Shown: one piece after another, positions 28,046-37,976 of the stretch
Layout of the letters: each line of letters opens with the position of its first letter
Numbering within the stretch: position 1 is the stretch's first letter
NCBI RefSeq assembly: GCF_003056305.1
Contig: NZ_PYVX01000002.1
Coordinates: forward strand, 1 to 64,000
Direction: 5' to 3'
DNA from: Halomonas denitrificans
GTDB lineage: Bacteria > Pseudomonadota > Gammaproteobacteria > Pseudomonadales > Halomonadaceae
DNA length: 64,000 nt
Notes under the pieces: generated by a model
Told to the model about the DNA's origin: nothing
The model's input: the letters and a program-made list of their open reading frames with translations, nothing else
Databases searched by the model: none
Program-made: the position numbers and the translations under genes

Positions 28046-30949
28046 TTACTGGCAGGCCTCGCAGCCCAGCTCGTCGATCTCGCCCGCGGAGGGCGCCCGG
28101 GAGCCGCTGCCGCTCTTGCCGGACAGGAAGTCCTCGACGCCGCGCGCCTCGGGCTTGGCCTGCGGGCTCGGCGCCGGAGCCGGGGCGGCGTCCGGGGCGG
28201 CGTTGCTCACCGCGTTGAGGGTGCCGCGCTCCACGGTGGACTTCTCCACCGAGGTGGCGCCCAGGGCGCGCAGGTAGTAGGTGGTCTTCAGGCCGCGGAA
28301 CCAGGCCATCCGGTAGGTCACGTCGAGCTTCTTGCCCGAGACGCCCTGGATGTAGAGGTTCAGCGACTGCGCCTGGTCGATCCACTTCTGGCGACGCGAG
28401 GCGGCCTCGACCAGCCACTTGGGCTCGACCTCGAAGGCGGTGGCGTAGCGGGCCTTGAGATCGGCCGGCACGCGATCGATCGGCTGCACGCTGCCGTCGT
28501 AGTACTTGAGGTCGTTGATCATCACCTCGTCCCACAGGCCGCGCGCCTTGAGGTCGTTGACCATGTAGGAGTTGACCACCGTGAACTCGCCGGAGAGGTT
28601 CGATTTCACGAACAGGTTCTGGTAGGTCGGCTCGATCGACTGCGACACGCCGCAGATGTTGGAGATGGTCGCGGTCGGGGCGATGGCCATGACGTTGGAG
28701 TTGCGCATGCCCTGCTCGGCCAGCTTGTCGCGGATCCGTCCCCAGTCCTGGGTCTGGGAGGTGTCGACCTCGATGTACTTCTCGCCGCGCTCCTGCTTCA
28801 GTTTCTCGATGGAGTCGATCGGCAGCACGCCCTGGCTCCACAGCGAGCCCTCGTAGCTCTCGTAGCGGCCGCGCTCGGCGGCGAGGTCCGAGGAGGCCTC
28901 GATGGCGTGGTAGCTGACCAGCTCCATGGAGCGGTCGGCGAACTCGACGGCCGCCTCGGAGGCGTAGGCGATGCCGTGGGCGTAGAGGGCGTCCTGGAAG
29001 CCCATGATGCCGAGGCCCACCGGGCGGTGCTTGAGGTTCGAGCGCTTCGCCTGGGGCACCGCGTAGTAGTTGATGTCGATGACGTTATCGAGCATCCGCA
29101 CCGCGGTGCGCACGGTCTTCTTGAGCTTCTCGCCGTCGAGCTCGCCGTCGGTCATGTGCTGGGCGAGGTTGACCGAGCCCAGGTTGCAGACCGCGATCTC
29201 GTCGACCGAGGTGTTCAGGGTGATCTCGGTGCACAGGTTGGAGCTGTGCACCACGCCGGCGTGCTGCTGGGGGCTACGCAGGTTGCACGGATCCTTGAAG
29301 GTGATCCAGGGGTGGCCGGTCTCGAACAGCATCGAGAGCATCTTGCGCCACAGGTCCTTGGCCTTGACCCGCTTGAAGAGCTTGAGCTGACCGTTGCGGG
29401 TCATCTCCTCGTACTCCTGGTAGCGCTGCTCGAAGGCGGCGCCGTACAGGTCGTGGAGGTCCGGGCAGGTGGCCGGCGAGAAGAGCGTCCACTCCTCGTC
29501 GTCGAAGACGCGCTTCATGAACAGGTCCGGCACCCAGTTGGCGGTGTTCATGTCGTGGGTGCGGCGGCGGTCGTCGCCGGTGTTCTTGCGCAGCTCCAGG
29601 AACTCCTCGACGTCGAGGTGCCAGCTCTCGAGGTAGGCGCATACGGCGCCCTTGCGCTTGCCGCCCTGGTTGACGGCCACCGCGGTGTCGTTGACCACCT
29701 TGAGGAAGGGCACGACGCCCTGGGACTTGCCGTTGGTGCCCTTGATGTAGGAGCCCAGGGCGCGCACCGGCGTCCAGTCGTTGCCGAGACCGCCGGCCCA
29801 CTTGGAGAGCATGGCGTTGTCGCGGATGGCGCTGTAGATGCCGTCCAGGTGGTCGGGCACGGTGGTCAGGTAGCAGCTGGAGAGCTGGCTGCGCTGGGTG
29901 CCGGCGTTGAACAGGGTCGGCGTGGAGGCCATGTAGTCGAAGCTGGAGAGCAGCTCGTAGAACTCGATGGCCCGCGCCTCGCGGTCGTCCTCGTTGAGTG
30001 CCAGGCCCATGGCGACGCGCATGAACATCACCTGGGGCAGCTCGTAGCGCACCTCGTCGCGGTGGATGAAGTAGCGGTCGTAGAGGGTCTGCAGGCCCAG
30101 GTAGGTGAAGGCGTTGTCGCGGGTGTGGTCGAGGGCCTCGCCCAGCCGGTCGAGGTCGAACTCGGCCAGCGCCTCGTCGAGCTGCTCGAACTCGATGCCC
30201 TTCTCGATGTAGGCCTTGAAGGCCGGCGCGTAGAGCTCGGCCATGTCGCTGTAGGTGGCCTCCTCGGCCACGCCCAGGAAGGAGAGCGCCTCGCGGCGGA
30301 TGTTGTCCTGCAGCAGGCGGGCGGTGACGTAGGTGTAGCTCGGGTCCTTCTCGACCAGGGTGCGCGCGGTCATGGTCAGCGCCTGGGAGACGCCGTCGGC
30401 GCTCACGCCGTCATAGAGGTTGCGCACCGAGTCGTCGACGATCTTCTGCGGCTCGGTGTTGGGCAGGTCCGAGCAGGCCTCATAGACCAGGGTCTCGATG
30501 CGGCCGAGGTCCAGCGGACGGGTGCTGCCGTCGGGCAGGGTCACGTTGAGGCTCGGGTGGGGCTTCTGGATAGCGTCACCGGCGGCCGCGCGGGCCCGGG
30601 CGTGCTCCTCGCGGTAGAGCACGTAGGCGCGGGCGACCTTCTGCTCGCCGCCGCGCATCAGCGCCAGCTCGACCTGGTCCTGGATGTCCTCGATGTGCAG
30701 GGTGCCGCCGTCGGGCATGCGCCGCACGAAGGCGTGCTCGATCGCCTCGGTGGACTGGCGGACGAAGTCGCGGACCCGGGAGGAGGCGGCGGCGTTGTCG
30801 CCCTCCACGGCGATGAAGGCCTTGCTCATGGCCACGGCGATCTTGTCGGCATCGAAGGGCATGACGTCGCCGTTGCGCTTGATGACGCGCAGGGCCTTGG
30901 GTGCGGTGACGGAAACGGACGACTCGTCCGGTGTGACATTGGTATCCAT
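28046..30949 (-). CDS. nrdA: Ribonucleoside-diphosphate reductase, alpha subunit with two ATP-cones
   Basis: The 967-aa catalytic subunit. An ATP-cone occupies about residues 19-112 ([20 protein letters not shown]), and a second cone-like domain about 131-225 ([14 protein letters not shown]), the architecture known from Pseudomonas aeruginosa NrdA, where dATP binding drives inactive oligomers. The active site includes [11 protein letters not shown] and the [11 protein letters not shown] loop, and the redox-active tail ends CEAC. AGGGA lies ten bases before the ATG at 30949. nrdB follows. The upstream region holds NrdR and DnaA-like boxes. Confidence 0.95.
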   Translation of the reverse strand: MDTNVTPDESSVSVTAPKALRVIKRNGDVMPFDADKIAVAMSKAFIAVEGDNAAASSRVRDFVRQSTEAIEHAFVRRMPDGGTLHIEDIQDQVELALMRGGEQKVARAYVLYREEHARARAAAGDAIQKPHPSLNVTLPDGSTRPLDLGRIETLVYEACSDLPNTEPQKIVDDSVRNLYDGVSADGVSQALTMTARTLVEKDPSYTYVTARLLQDNIRREALSFLGVAEEATYSDMAELYAPAFKAYIEKGIEFEQLDEALAEFDLDRLGEALDHTRDNAFTYLGLQTLYDRYFIHRDEVRYELPQVMFMRVAMGLALNEDDREARAIEFYELLSSFDYMASTPTLFNAGTQRSQLSSCYLTTVPDHLDGIYSAIRDNAMLSKWAGGLGNDWTPVRALGSYIKGTNGKSQGVVPFLKVVNDTAVAVNQGGKRKGAVCAYLESWHLDVEEFLELRKNTGDDRRRTHDMNTANWVPDLFMKRVFDDEEWTLFSPATCPDLHDLYGAAFEQRYQEYEEMTRNGQLKLFKRVKAKDLWRKMLSMLFETGHPWITFKDPCNLRSPQQHAGVVHSSNLCTEITLNTSVDEIAVCNLGSVNLAQHMTDGELDGEKLKKTVRTAVRMLDNVIDINYYAVPQAKRSNLKHRPVGLGIMGFQDALYAHGIAYASEAAVEFADRSMELVSYHAIEASSDLAAERGRYESYEGSLWSQGVLPIDSIEKLKQERGEKYIEVDTSQTQDWGRIRDKLAEQGMRNSNVMAIAPTATISNICGVSQSIEPTYQNLFVKSNLSGEFTVVNSYMVNDLKARGLWDEVMINDLKYYDGSVQPIDRVPADLKARYATAFEVEPKWLVEAASRRQKWIDQAQSLNLYIQGVSGKKLDVTYRMAWFRGLKTTYYLRALGATSVEKSTVERGTLNAVSNAAPDAAPAPAPSPQAKPEARGVEDFLSGKSGSGSRAPSAGEIDELGCEACQ

Positions 30950-31034
30950 GGCGCCGGGTCCCTGACTCGGTGAAACGTGTGGTGAAGGCCGCCGTGCGGG
31001 CGACGGTTGACAGCTGTGGGTGTGATTGTTAGCG

Positions 31035-31050
31035 GCACATGATGTAGTGC
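31035..31050. promoter_or_regulatory. NrdR box 1
   Basis: GCACATGATGTAGTGC is a 16-base imperfect palindrome resembling the NrdR consensus (acaCwAtATaTwGtgt). It lies 86 bases upstream of nrdA. A second copy follows with 31 bases between centres, the usual tandem spacing of three helical turns. Confidence 0.75.
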
Positions 31051-31065
31051 TCGTGCTGGATCGAG

Positions 31066-31081
31066 GCACAAGATAGTGTGC
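31066..31081. promoter_or_regulatory. NrdR box 2
   Basis: GCACAAGATAGTGTGC is the second 16-base site, 15 bases from box 1. TTGTGC within it (minus strand) may serve as the -35 element of the nrdA promoter, with CTACAT in box 1 as a weak -10, so NrdR binding would block RNA polymerase. Confidence 0.75.
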
Positions 31082-31097
31082 TTTCTCGGCTTCATCA

Positions 31098-31117
31098 AGT
31101 GGATAACCTGTGGATGG
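31098..31117. promoter_or_regulatory. Tandem DnaA-box-like sites
   Basis: AGTGGATAA (31098-31106) differs by one base from the DnaA box TGTGGATAA, and TGTGGATGG (31109-31117) by two. In E. coli the nrdAB promoter is controlled by DnaA through two boxes, so the position upstream of nrdA is telling. The rest of the 355-base interval 30950-31304 shows no gene and must also hold the promoter of the RstA-like gene. Confidence 0.5.
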
Positions 31118-31304
31118 GCTGTGACCTTCCGTGGGGTAGAATCGGGCCTCTCGCCAGGCCCCGTGGTTGGGCCCGGCGACGCCCCCTGTCGCCAGGTGGC
31201 GACGGGAAGGCGAGGCTCCGGTTTTCGGGTATCCTTCAGGCAAAGGCGTCGGCTCCGCCCCGGGAGCCCGCCCCGCTCACCTGCGCGCCAGGATGGAACA
31301 GAGG

Positions 31305-32018
31305 ATGGACGACAGCTTGCAAGCCCAGGAACTGGATCACGTGCTGATCATCGAGGACGACGAACGATTGGCCGAGCTGACCCGCGACTATCTGGAGGCC
31401 AACGGCTTCCAGGTCACGGTCGAGGCCGACGGCGCCCGCGGCGTCGAGCGGATCCTTTCCCTGCAGCCGGACCTGGTGATCCTCGACCTGATGCTGCCCG
31501 GCGAGGATGGCCTGTCGATCTGTCGCCGGGTGCGCGGCGATTACGCCGGCCCGATCATGATGCTCACCGCCCGCACCGACGACATGGACCAGGTGCTGGG
31601 CCTCGAGATGGGCGCCGATGACTACGTGCCCAAGCCGGTGCAGCCGCGGGTGCTGCTGGCGCGCATGCGCGCCCTGCTGCGCCGCGCCGAGCCCGGGGCC
31701 GCCGGCGAGGAGACGCGGCTGACCTTCAGCGACCTGGTGATCGACAACGCGACCCGCGAGGCCTGGCTCGACGGCGAGCGCATCGACCTGACCAGCGCCG
31801 AGTTCGACCTGCTGTGGCTGCTGGCCAGCAACGCCGGCCGGGTGCTGACCCGCGAGGAGATCTTCGATCGCCTGCGCGGCATCCGCTACGACGGCCAGGA
31901 CCGCTCCATCGACGTGCGCGTCTCGCGCATTCGCCCCAAGATCGGCGACGACCCCAACCAGCCGCACCGCATCAAGACGGTACGCAGCAAGGGCTACCTC
32001 TTCGTCAGGGATGGCTGA
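31305..32018 (+). CDS. rstA: OmpR-family response regulator, RstA-like
   Basis: A 237-aa two-component response regulator. The receiver domain has the acidic pair IIEDDE, phospho-acceptor Asp61 (LVILDLMLPGEDG) and Lys110 (DDYVPKPV). The winged helix at the C-terminus ends IRPKIGDDPNQPHRIKTVRS and GYLFV. Length matches E. coli RstA (239 aa), and the sensor gene follows after three bases. An ATG at 31293 is also in frame, but AGGA is better spaced for 31305. The stimulus is unknown. Confidence 0.8.
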   Translation: MDDSLQAQELDHVLIIEDDERLAELTRDYLEANGFQVTVEADGARGVERILSLQPDLVILDLMLPGEDGLSICRRVRGDYAGPIMMLTARTDDMDQVLGLEMGADDYVPKPVQPRVLLARMRALLRRAEPGAAGEETRLTFSDLVIDNATREAWLDGERIDLTSAEFDLLWLLASNAGRVLTREEIFDRLRGIRYDGQDRSIDVRVSRIRPKIGDDPNQPHRIKTVRSKGYLFVRDG

Positions 32019-32021
32019 CCC

Positions 32022-33638
32022 ATGCGGCGGAGGCTGGCCGACAGCACCTTCCTGCGCGTCTATGTGCTGCTGGCCCTGGCGCTGCTGCTGACCTTCGGCC
32101 TGGCCCTGCTGGGCCTGGCCCTGGTCGACCAGGTGCGCCGCGAGCACTATCGTGAGCAGCTGGTCGAGCCGCCGATGCGCGTGCTGAGCCGCTGGGTCGA
32201 GTCGCTGCCCGAGGCGCGGCGCGAGGCGTGGCTGCTGGAGCGCTCCGAGCAGCTCGACATGACCCTGCGGGTGGTGCCGGTCGAGGCCCGGGCCCTCAAC
32301 TACTTCTCGCGGACCCGCCTGCGCTCGGGGCGCGTGCTGGTGATCCCCCGCAAGGACCACGGCTGGCGGCTCTGGCACCTGCTGGACGACCAGCAGCAGC
32401 TGCTCGAGGTGGACGTGGCGACCATCAGCGAGCAGCAGCTGCGCGGGCTCACCGAGCTCTTCGCCGAGTGGCTCGCCCGGGTGCCGGCCGCCGATCGCCA
32501 GGCGCAGCTCGAGCGCATGGCCGGCGACGCCGTGCCCCTGGAGCTTCTGGTCACCGCCCCCGAGGGGCTGGATACCCGGCAGCTGGTGCGCCTGGCGGAC
32601 GGCGAGGTGGTCATCCGCCTGATCCCGGGGCGCCTCTCCATGGCGATGTACCGCCTGCTGCCCAGCGACGGGCCCCGGGCGAGCTGGCTGGCCATCGGCC
32701 CGGTGAAGGCCTTCGAGCCGCTGCCCCTGCCGCTGCAGCTGACGCTGCTGATGCTGCTGCTCAGCGTGCTGGCGGCGATCATCTACCTGATCGTGCGCGG
32801 CGTTGAGGCCCGCATGGCGCGCCTCGAGCTCGCCGCCACGCGCATCGCCGGCGGCCGCCTGGATACCCGGGTCAAGGTCGAGAGCGGCGACTTCCTGGGG
32901 CGGCTGGGCATGGCCTTCAACGGCATGGCGGCCCAGGTGCAGTCGCTGCTGCGCGCCCAGCAGGACATGATCCGCGCCGTCTCCCACGAGCTGCGCACCC
33001 CGGTGGCGCGCATTCGCTTCGCGGTGCAGATGGTCGAGGACATGACCGATGACCCGGCGATCCGCCGCCAGCTCAAGGGCGTCGACGGCGACATCGCCGA
33101 ACTCGACGAGCTGATCGACGAGATCCTCACCTATGCCCGGCTGGGCAGCGAGACCGCCAACGGCGGCGAGCTCGAGACCTCGCTGGTCGACTGTCGCGCC
33201 ATGGCCGAGCGCGTCATCGAGGCCCTGCGGCCGCTGCACGGCGCCATCCGCATCGAGCTGGTCGAGGGGTCGGAGGTGGAAGTCCAGGCCGAGCCCCGCT
33301 ACCTGCAGCGCGCCCTGCAGAACCTGGTGGCCAACGCCTGTCGCCACGCCCGCAGCCGGGTGGTGATCCGCCTGCAGGGCGAGCCGCGGCTGGTGCGCCT
33401 GGACGTGGAGGACGATGGCCCGGGCATCCCCGCCGCGCAACGCTCCGAAGTCTTCAAGCCCTTCGCCCGCCTCGACGACAGCCGCACCCGCCGCTCCGGC
33501 GGCTATGGCCTCGGGCTCTCCATCGTGCAGAAGGTCATGGCCTGGCACGGCGGCAGCGTGGTGCTGGATGCCAGCGCCGAACTGGGCGGCGCGCGCTTCA
33601 CCCTGCTGCTGCCGCGCCGCGCCCCTACGCCGGCCTGA
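32022..33638 (+). CDS. rstB: Sensor histidine kinase, RstB-like
   Basis: A 538-aa inner-membrane kinase. A membrane helix at about 12-35 and another at about 240-260 enclose a periplasmic sensing domain. HAMP follows, then the dimerisation domain with phospho-acceptor His322 in AVSHELRTPVARIRFAVQM, a sequence typical of RstB. The ATPase core has LQNLVANACRHA and DDGPGIP, with GYGLGLSIV as the G box. It should phosphorylate the RstA-like partner three bases upstream. It is about 100 residues longer than E. coli RstB, mostly in the periplasmic part. Its 3' end overlaps the convergent metR gene by 14 bases. Confidence 0.82.
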   Translation: MRRRLADSTFLRVYVLLALALLLTFGLALLGLALVDQVRREHYREQLVEPPMRVLSRWVESLPEARREAWLLERSEQLDMTLRVVPVEARALNYFSRTRLRSGRVLVIPRKDHGWRLWHLLDDQQQLLEVDVATISEQQLRGLTELFAEWLARVPAADRQAQLERMAGDAVPLELLVTAPEGLDTRQLVRLADGEVVIRLIPGRLSMAMYRLLPSDGPRASWLAIGPVKAFEPLPLPLQLTLLMLLLSVLAAIIYLIVRGVEARMARLELAATRIAGGRLDTRVKVESGDFLGRLGMAFNGMAAQVQSLLRAQQDMIRAVSHELRTPVARIRFAVQMVEDMTDDPAIRRQLKGVDGDIAELDELIDEILTYARLGSETANGGELETSLVDCRAMAERVIEALRPLHGAIRIELVEGSEVEVQAEPRYLQRALQNLVANACRHARSRVVIRLQGEPRLVRLDVEDDGPGIPAAQRSEVFKPFARLDDSRTRRSGGYGLGLSIVQKVMAWHGGSVVLDASAELGGARFTLLLPRRAPTPA

Positions 33639-34539
33639 TCCCCTCCAGCACCGCAAACGACGTCTCCCGGGCGGTGCGCAGGAAGTCCTCCATCCAGGGC
33701 GCGCCGCGGGTCTCCTCGCGGATCGCCGCGAACAGCGTGCTCCATATCCCCTTCTCGCCCAGCGCCACGGCCTTGACGTAGTCGCGCTCCAGGTACTCGG
33801 TCAGCGCCCAGTTGGGCAGCGCGCAGACGCCGCGCCCGCTGGCGACCAGCTGCATCATCATGATGGTGAGCTCGGCGGTGCGCACCTCCTTGGGGCGCAC
33901 CCCAGCGGGGTCGAGGAACTGGGTGAAGACGTCCAGGCGCGAGTGCTCCACCGGGTAGGTGATCAGGGTCTCCTCGCCGAGCTCCTCGGGGGTGACGAAG
34001 GGCTTGCTCGCCAGCGGGTGCTGGCGCGCCACCGCCAAAAGCCCCTCGTAGCGGAAAAGCGGCTCGTAGTGCACCCCCGGCAGCGGCTGGGGGTCGGCGG
34101 TGATCACCAGATCGAGCTGCTCGCGGGCCAGCGCCGGCAGCGGGTCGAAGTGGTGGCCGCCGGGGATGTCGATCTCCACCTCCGGCCAGTGGTCGCGGAA
34201 GTGGTCCACGGTGGGCATCAGCCACTGGAAGCAGCTGTGGCACTCGATGGCCATGTGCAGCCGCCCCTGCTCGTTGCCGGCTAGCCGCGCCAGGTCGCGT
34301 TCGGCCATGCGCACCTGCGGCAGCACCTGCTCGGCCAGGGTCAACAGCCGCAGGCCGGCACGGGTGAACTCCACCGGCCGGGTCTTGCGCAGGAACAGCG
34401 GGCTGCCCAGGCGCTCCTCCAGGTCCTTGATCTGGTGGGAGAGGGCCGACTGGGTCAGGTGCACGCGTTCGGCCGCCTCCACCAGTGAGCCGGCATCGCG
34501 CAGGGCGACCAGGGTGCGCAGATGGCGAAGTTCGAGCAT
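33625..34539 (-). CDS. metR: LysR-type regulator of methionine biosynthesis
   Basis: A 304-aa LysR-family activator. The N-terminal helix-turn-helix reads LRHLRTLVALRDAGSLVEAA and HLTQSALSHQIKDLEERLG. The effector domain contains IECHSCFQWLMPTVDHFR, typical of MetR, which binds homocysteine and activates metE. It is divergent from metE with a 103-base gap holding TTCA/TGAA half-sites, exactly the E. coli arrangement. The stop codon region overlaps the end of the RstB-like gene on the other strand. Confidence 0.93.
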   Translation of the reverse strand: MLELRHLRTLVALRDAGSLVEAAERVHLTQSALSHQIKDLEERLGSPLFLRKTRPVEFTRAGLRLLTLAEQVLPQVRMAERDLARLAGNEQGRLHMAIECHSCFQWLMPTVDHFRDHWPEVEIDIPGGHHFDPLPALAREQLDLVITADPQPLPGVHYEPLFRYEGLLAVARQHPLASKPFVTPEELGEETLITYPVEHSRLDVFTQFLDPAGVRPKEVRTAELTIMMMQLVASGRGVCALPNWALTEYLERDYVKAVALGEKGIWSTLFAAIREETRGAPWMEDFLRTARETSFAVLEGIRPA

Positions 34540-34553
34540 GGGAGTGAGCCTGA

Positions 34554-34588
34554 TTCATCTTTAAGATGTGAAAGTTTAGTTTGATTCA
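34554..34588. promoter_or_regulatory. MetR-type operator region between metR and metE
   Basis: The interval has half-sites TTCA (34554-34557), TGAA (34569-34572) and TTCA (34585-34588), plus the inverted repeat CATCTTTAAGATG (34556-34568). MetR recognises TGAA/TTCA-type inverted half-sites. The spacing differs from the 13-base E. coli box, so the exact operator is not settled. Confidence 0.5.
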
Positions 34589-34642
34589 CCCTCCATGGCC
34601 AGCGAGACTCCCCAGCATCATTCATGAAAAAAGGATGTCATC

Positions 34643-36949
34643 ATGACGATGGCTCATGTTATCGGCTATCCGCGCATCGGCGCGGACCGTGAACTGAAGC
34701 GTGCCACCGAGGCCTACTGGCAGGGCAGCCTGGACCGGCAGGCCCTGGAGGCCACCGGCCGGGAGCTGCGCCTGGCCAACTGGGCGGCCCAGCGCGAGGC
34801 CGGCCTCGACTTGGTGACCGTGGGCGACTTCGCCTTCTACGACCAGGTGCTCGACGTGTCGGTGATGGTCGGCGCGGTGCCGGCCCGCTTCGGAGCCGAC
34901 GAGGAGCTGGCCCGCGGCGAAGTGGACCTCGACACCGCCTTTCGCATGGCCCGGGGCCGCGCCCCCAGCGGCGCGCCGGCCGCGGCCTGCGAGATGACCA
35001 AGTACTTCGATACCAACTACCACTACCTGGTCCCGGAGCTGCATCCCGGCCAGCGCTTCCGGCTCGCCAGCGCCCGGCTGTTCGACCAGGTGGAGGAGGC
35101 GCGCGGCGCCGGCCACGCGGTCAAGGTGGCGCTGACCGGCCCGCTGACCTGGCTGTGGCTCGGCAAGGGGCGCGGCGACGTGCCCGAGGACTTCGATCGC
35201 CTCGACCTGCTCGACGGCCTGCTCGACGTCTATGTCGAGATCCTCGAGCGGCTGGGCGGGCAGGGCGTCGAGTGGGTGCAGCTCGACGAGTCGGCGCTGG
35301 TGCAGGACCTGCCGCTTGCCTGGCGCCAGGCCTATGAGCGCGCCTATCACCGCCTGCAGGCCGCCCCGGTCAGGCTGCTGCTGGCCAGCCCCTTCGGCGG
35401 CCTCGGCGACAACCTCTCCCTGGCGATGAGCCTGCCGGTGGCCGGCCTGCACATCGACGCGGTGCGCGCCCCGGGGGAGCTTGATGCGGTGCTCGACCGC
35501 CTGCTGCCCCACAAGGTGCTCTCGGTGGGGGCGATCGACGGACGCAACGTCTGGCGGGCCGACCTGGCGCTGTGGCGCGAGCGCCTGGCCGTGGCGCGCA
35601 TGCGCCTGGGCGAGCGGCTGTGGATCGCCACCAGCTGCTCGCTGCTGCACGTGCCGGTGGACCTCGCGGCGGAGACCGCCCTGGATCCCGACCTCAAGCG
35701 CTGGCTGGCCTTCGCCCGCCAGAAGCTCGACGAGGTCGCGACCCTGGCTCGCCTGCTCGACGGTCGCGCCGACGCCGCCGACCGCGAGCGCGTGGAGGCC
35801 GCCAGCCGCGCCCTCGAGGCGCGTCGCGAGGCCGAGCGCCTGCATCGCCCCGAGGTGGCCAAGCGGCTGGCCGGCGTCAGCGACGACGATGCCCGGCGCC
35901 GACGCCCCTACGCCGAGCGCGCCCTGGCCCAGCAGCGCCACCTCGCCCTGCCACTGTTCCCCACCACCACCATCGGCTCCTTCCCCCAGACCGGCGAGAT
36001 TCGCGCCGCGCGGCGCGCCTTCAAGGCCGGCGATCTCTCCCGGGAGGCCTACGAGGCGCAGATGCGCGAGGAGATCGCCCGGGCCGTGGCGCGCCAGGAG
36101 GCGCTCGGCATCGACATGCCGGTGCACGGCGAGCCGGAGCGCAACGACATGGTCGAGTACTTCGGCGAGCAGCTCGACGGCTTCGCCTTCACCCGCTTCG
36201 GCTGGGTGCAGAGCTACGGCACGCGCTGCGTCAAGCCGCCGATCCTGTTCGGCGACGTGGTGCGCCCGGCGGCCATGACGGTGCGCTGGAGCGAGTACGC
36301 CCAGTCGCTCACCGAGCGGCCGATGAAGGGCATGCTCACCGGCCCCGTCACCGTGCTGCAGTGGTCGTTCGTGCGCGACGACCAGCCCCGCGAGACCACC
36401 TGCCGGCAGATCGCCCTGGCGCTGCGCGACGAGGTGCTCGACCTCGAGGCGGCGGGCATCCGCGCCATCCAGATCGACGAGCCGGCGCTGCGCGAGGGGC
36501 TGCCGCTGCGCCAGGCCGAGTGGCAGGGCTACCTCGACTGGGCCGTGGAGTGCTTCCGGCTGGCCTCGGCGGGGGTGCGCGACGAGACCCAGATCCACAC
36601 CCACATGTGCTACGCGGAGTTCAACGACATCATCGCCGCCATCGCGGCCCTGGACGCCGACGTCATCACCATCGAGACCTCGCGCTCGGACATGGAGCTG
36701 CTCGACGCCTTCCAGGACTTCGCCTACCCCAACGCCATCGGGCCCGGCGTCTACGACATCCACTCGCCGAACATCCCCGAGGTGGACTGGATGGTGGCGC
36801 TGATGGAGCAGGCCGCCGAGCGCATCCCGGTCGAGCGGCTCTGGGTGAACCCGGACTGCGGCCTCAAGACCCGCGGCTGGGCCGAGGTGGAGCCGGCGCT
36901 CGCCAACATGGTGGAGGCGGCGCGGGTGCTGCGTCAGCGCCACGGCTGA
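34643..36949 (+). CDS. metE: Cobalamin-independent methionine synthase
   Basis: A 768-aa zinc enzyme that transfers the methyl group of methyltetrahydropteroyl-triglutamate to homocysteine. It has the double-barrel layout with N-terminal [20 protein letters not shown]. The C-terminal zinc ligands are His654 and Cys656 (HTHMCYAEF) and Cys739 (NPDCGLKTR), with a Glu between. AAGGA lies eight bases before the start. Length is close to the E. coli enzyme (753 aa). It is expressed from the shared metR/metE control region. Confidence 0.96.
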   Translation: MTMAHVIGYPRIGADRELKRATEAYWQGSLDRQALEATGRELRLANWAAQREAGLDLVTVGDFAFYDQVLDVSVMVGAVPARFGADEELARGEVDLDTAFRMARGRAPSGAPAAACEMTKYFDTNYHYLVPELHPGQRFRLASARLFDQVEEARGAGHAVKVALTGPLTWLWLGKGRGDVPEDFDRLDLLDGLLDVYVEILERLGGQGVEWVQLDESALVQDLPLAWRQAYERAYHRLQAAPVRLLLASPFGGLGDNLSLAMSLPVAGLHIDAVRAPGELDAVLDRLLPHKVLSVGAIDGRNVWRADLALWRERLAVARMRLGERLWIATSCSLLHVPVDLAAETALDPDLKRWLAFARQKLDEVATLARLLDGRADAADRERVEAASRALEARREAERLHRPEVAKRLAGVSDDDARRRRPYAERALAQQRHLALPLFPTTTIGSFPQTGEIRAARRAFKAGDLSREAYEAQMREEIARAVARQEALGIDMPVHGEPERNDMVEYFGEQLDGFAFTRFGWVQSYGTRCVKPPILFGDVVRPAAMTVRWSEYAQSLTERPMKGMLTGPVTVLQWSFVRDDQPRETTCRQIALALRDEVLDLEAAGIRAIQIDEPALREGLPLRQAEWQGYLDWAVECFRLASAGVRDETQIHTHMCYAEFNDIIAAIAALDADVITIETSRSDMELLDAFQDFAYPNAIGPGVYDIHSPNIPEVDWMVALMEQAAERIPVERLWVNPDCGLKTRGWAEVEPALANMVEAARVLRQRHG

Positions 36950-37100
36950 GATCCGCCCTGCAAGCCGGCAGCCGCGAGTGGCTCATGGCGGTGGTTGACG
37001 CCGGGCGGCGCCAAGCCGTCCGGCGGCTGGTATCCTGCGGTAACGAAAGCGCACGCCAGGTAAGCGCACGTCAAGGAATCGTCTGCCAAGGAGCCCTGCC

Positions 37101-37856
37101 ATGTCCCGCCATGTCCCCCTTCGTCTCGCCCTGCCGCTGCTGCTGGCCCTGGGGCTGTCCGGCTGCGTCACCGTCGTGAGCGCGCCGGCGCCCGAGCCGG
37201 CGCCGTCCTCCCCGGAGGCAGCCGACACGGCCCAGGGCGAGGCCACGGCCAAGGCGCCGTTGCTGCCCTCGACGCTGTTTCCCGGCCAGGCCGACAAGCT
37301 GACCGCCTGGCGCTGCACGCCGGCCCAGGACCTGGTCACCGCCGCCACCGAGGAGGAGCTGCGGCTCTGGTCCGCCCAGGGCGGCACGCGCCTCGACCCC
37401 GCCGTGGTGGCCAGCGGCGCCCGCTACCAGCAGGGCGACCTGAGCTTCTGGAACAAGGGCCGCGAGGCGCTGGTCGAGAGCCAGCGCGGCCGGCTCGACT
37501 GCCGGGTCGACGTCACCAACGACGCCCTGACCCGCCAGGAGCACCCCGGGGTGATGTTCCACGGCCAGGGCAACGAGCCGGGCTGGCACGTGGAACTCGC
37601 CAACGACGTCCCGGAGCTGACCATGACCCTGGACTACGGTCGCCGGGAGGTGACCCTGCCCTACCGGGTGACCACCCTGGACAACGAGGCCGGGCGGGTG
37701 ATCCTGGCTAGCGGCCAGGCGGCGCGCCCCTTCACCCTGCGCATCGAGGCAAAGGCCTGCTTCGACACCATGAGCGGCCGGCCCTGGCCGGCCCGGGTGA
37801 CCCTGGCCCTGAACGACGAGGTCTACCGGGGCTGCGGCCAGGGCATCGCGCCCTGA
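37101..37856 (+). CDS. Lipoprotein with MliC-like and COG3650 domains
   Basis: A 251-aa predicted lipoprotein. The signal peptide ends in lipobox LSGC (Cys22), followed by an Ala/Pro linker. Residues 67-130 (AWRCTPAQDL and GARYQQGDLSFWNKGREALV) resemble MliC, a c-type lysozyme inhibitor. The remainder (VMFHGQGNEPGWHVELAND, then KACFDTMSGRPWPARVTLAL and YRGCGQGIAP) matches the uncharacterised COG3650 domain. Four cysteines in the mature part may form disulfides. A role in resisting lysozyme is possible but unproven. Confidence 0.78.
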   Translation: MSRHVPLRLALPLLLALGLSGCVTVVSAPAPEPAPSSPEAADTAQGEATAKAPLLPSTLFPGQADKLTAWRCTPAQDLVTAATEEELRLWSAQGGTRLDPAVVASGARYQQGDLSFWNKGREALVESQRGRLDCRVDVTNDALTRQEHPGVMFHGQGNEPGWHVELANDVPELTMTLDYGRREVTLPYRVTTLDNEAGRVILASGQAARPFTLRIEAKACFDTMSGRPWPARVTLALNDEVYRGCGQGIAP

Positions 37857-37870
37857 GGAGGTGAGCGGGA

Positions 37871-37899
37871 GGTTTCTTTCGTTTTTATCGAAAGAAACC
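37871..37899. repeat. 11-bp perfect inverted repeat
   Basis: GGTTTCTTTCG and CGAAAGAAACC flank a seven-base T/A-rich loop. It lies after the lipoprotein gene and about 80 bases before azoR. No T-run follows, so it may be a terminator of the lipoprotein gene, a binding site controlling azoR, or both. Confidence 0.5.
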
Positions 37900-37976
37900 G
37901 GCGGATCTTTGCGCTTTTCGTTGCATTTAGTGCACGTAGAATGGCTCCATCATCCGCTGACGCTCAGGAGATCGCC

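Noticed and set aside
27959..30973. Plus-strand 1000-codon frame opposite nrdA
   Set aside because: It is a shadow of nrdA, which shows all catalytic motifs in the minus-strand frame.
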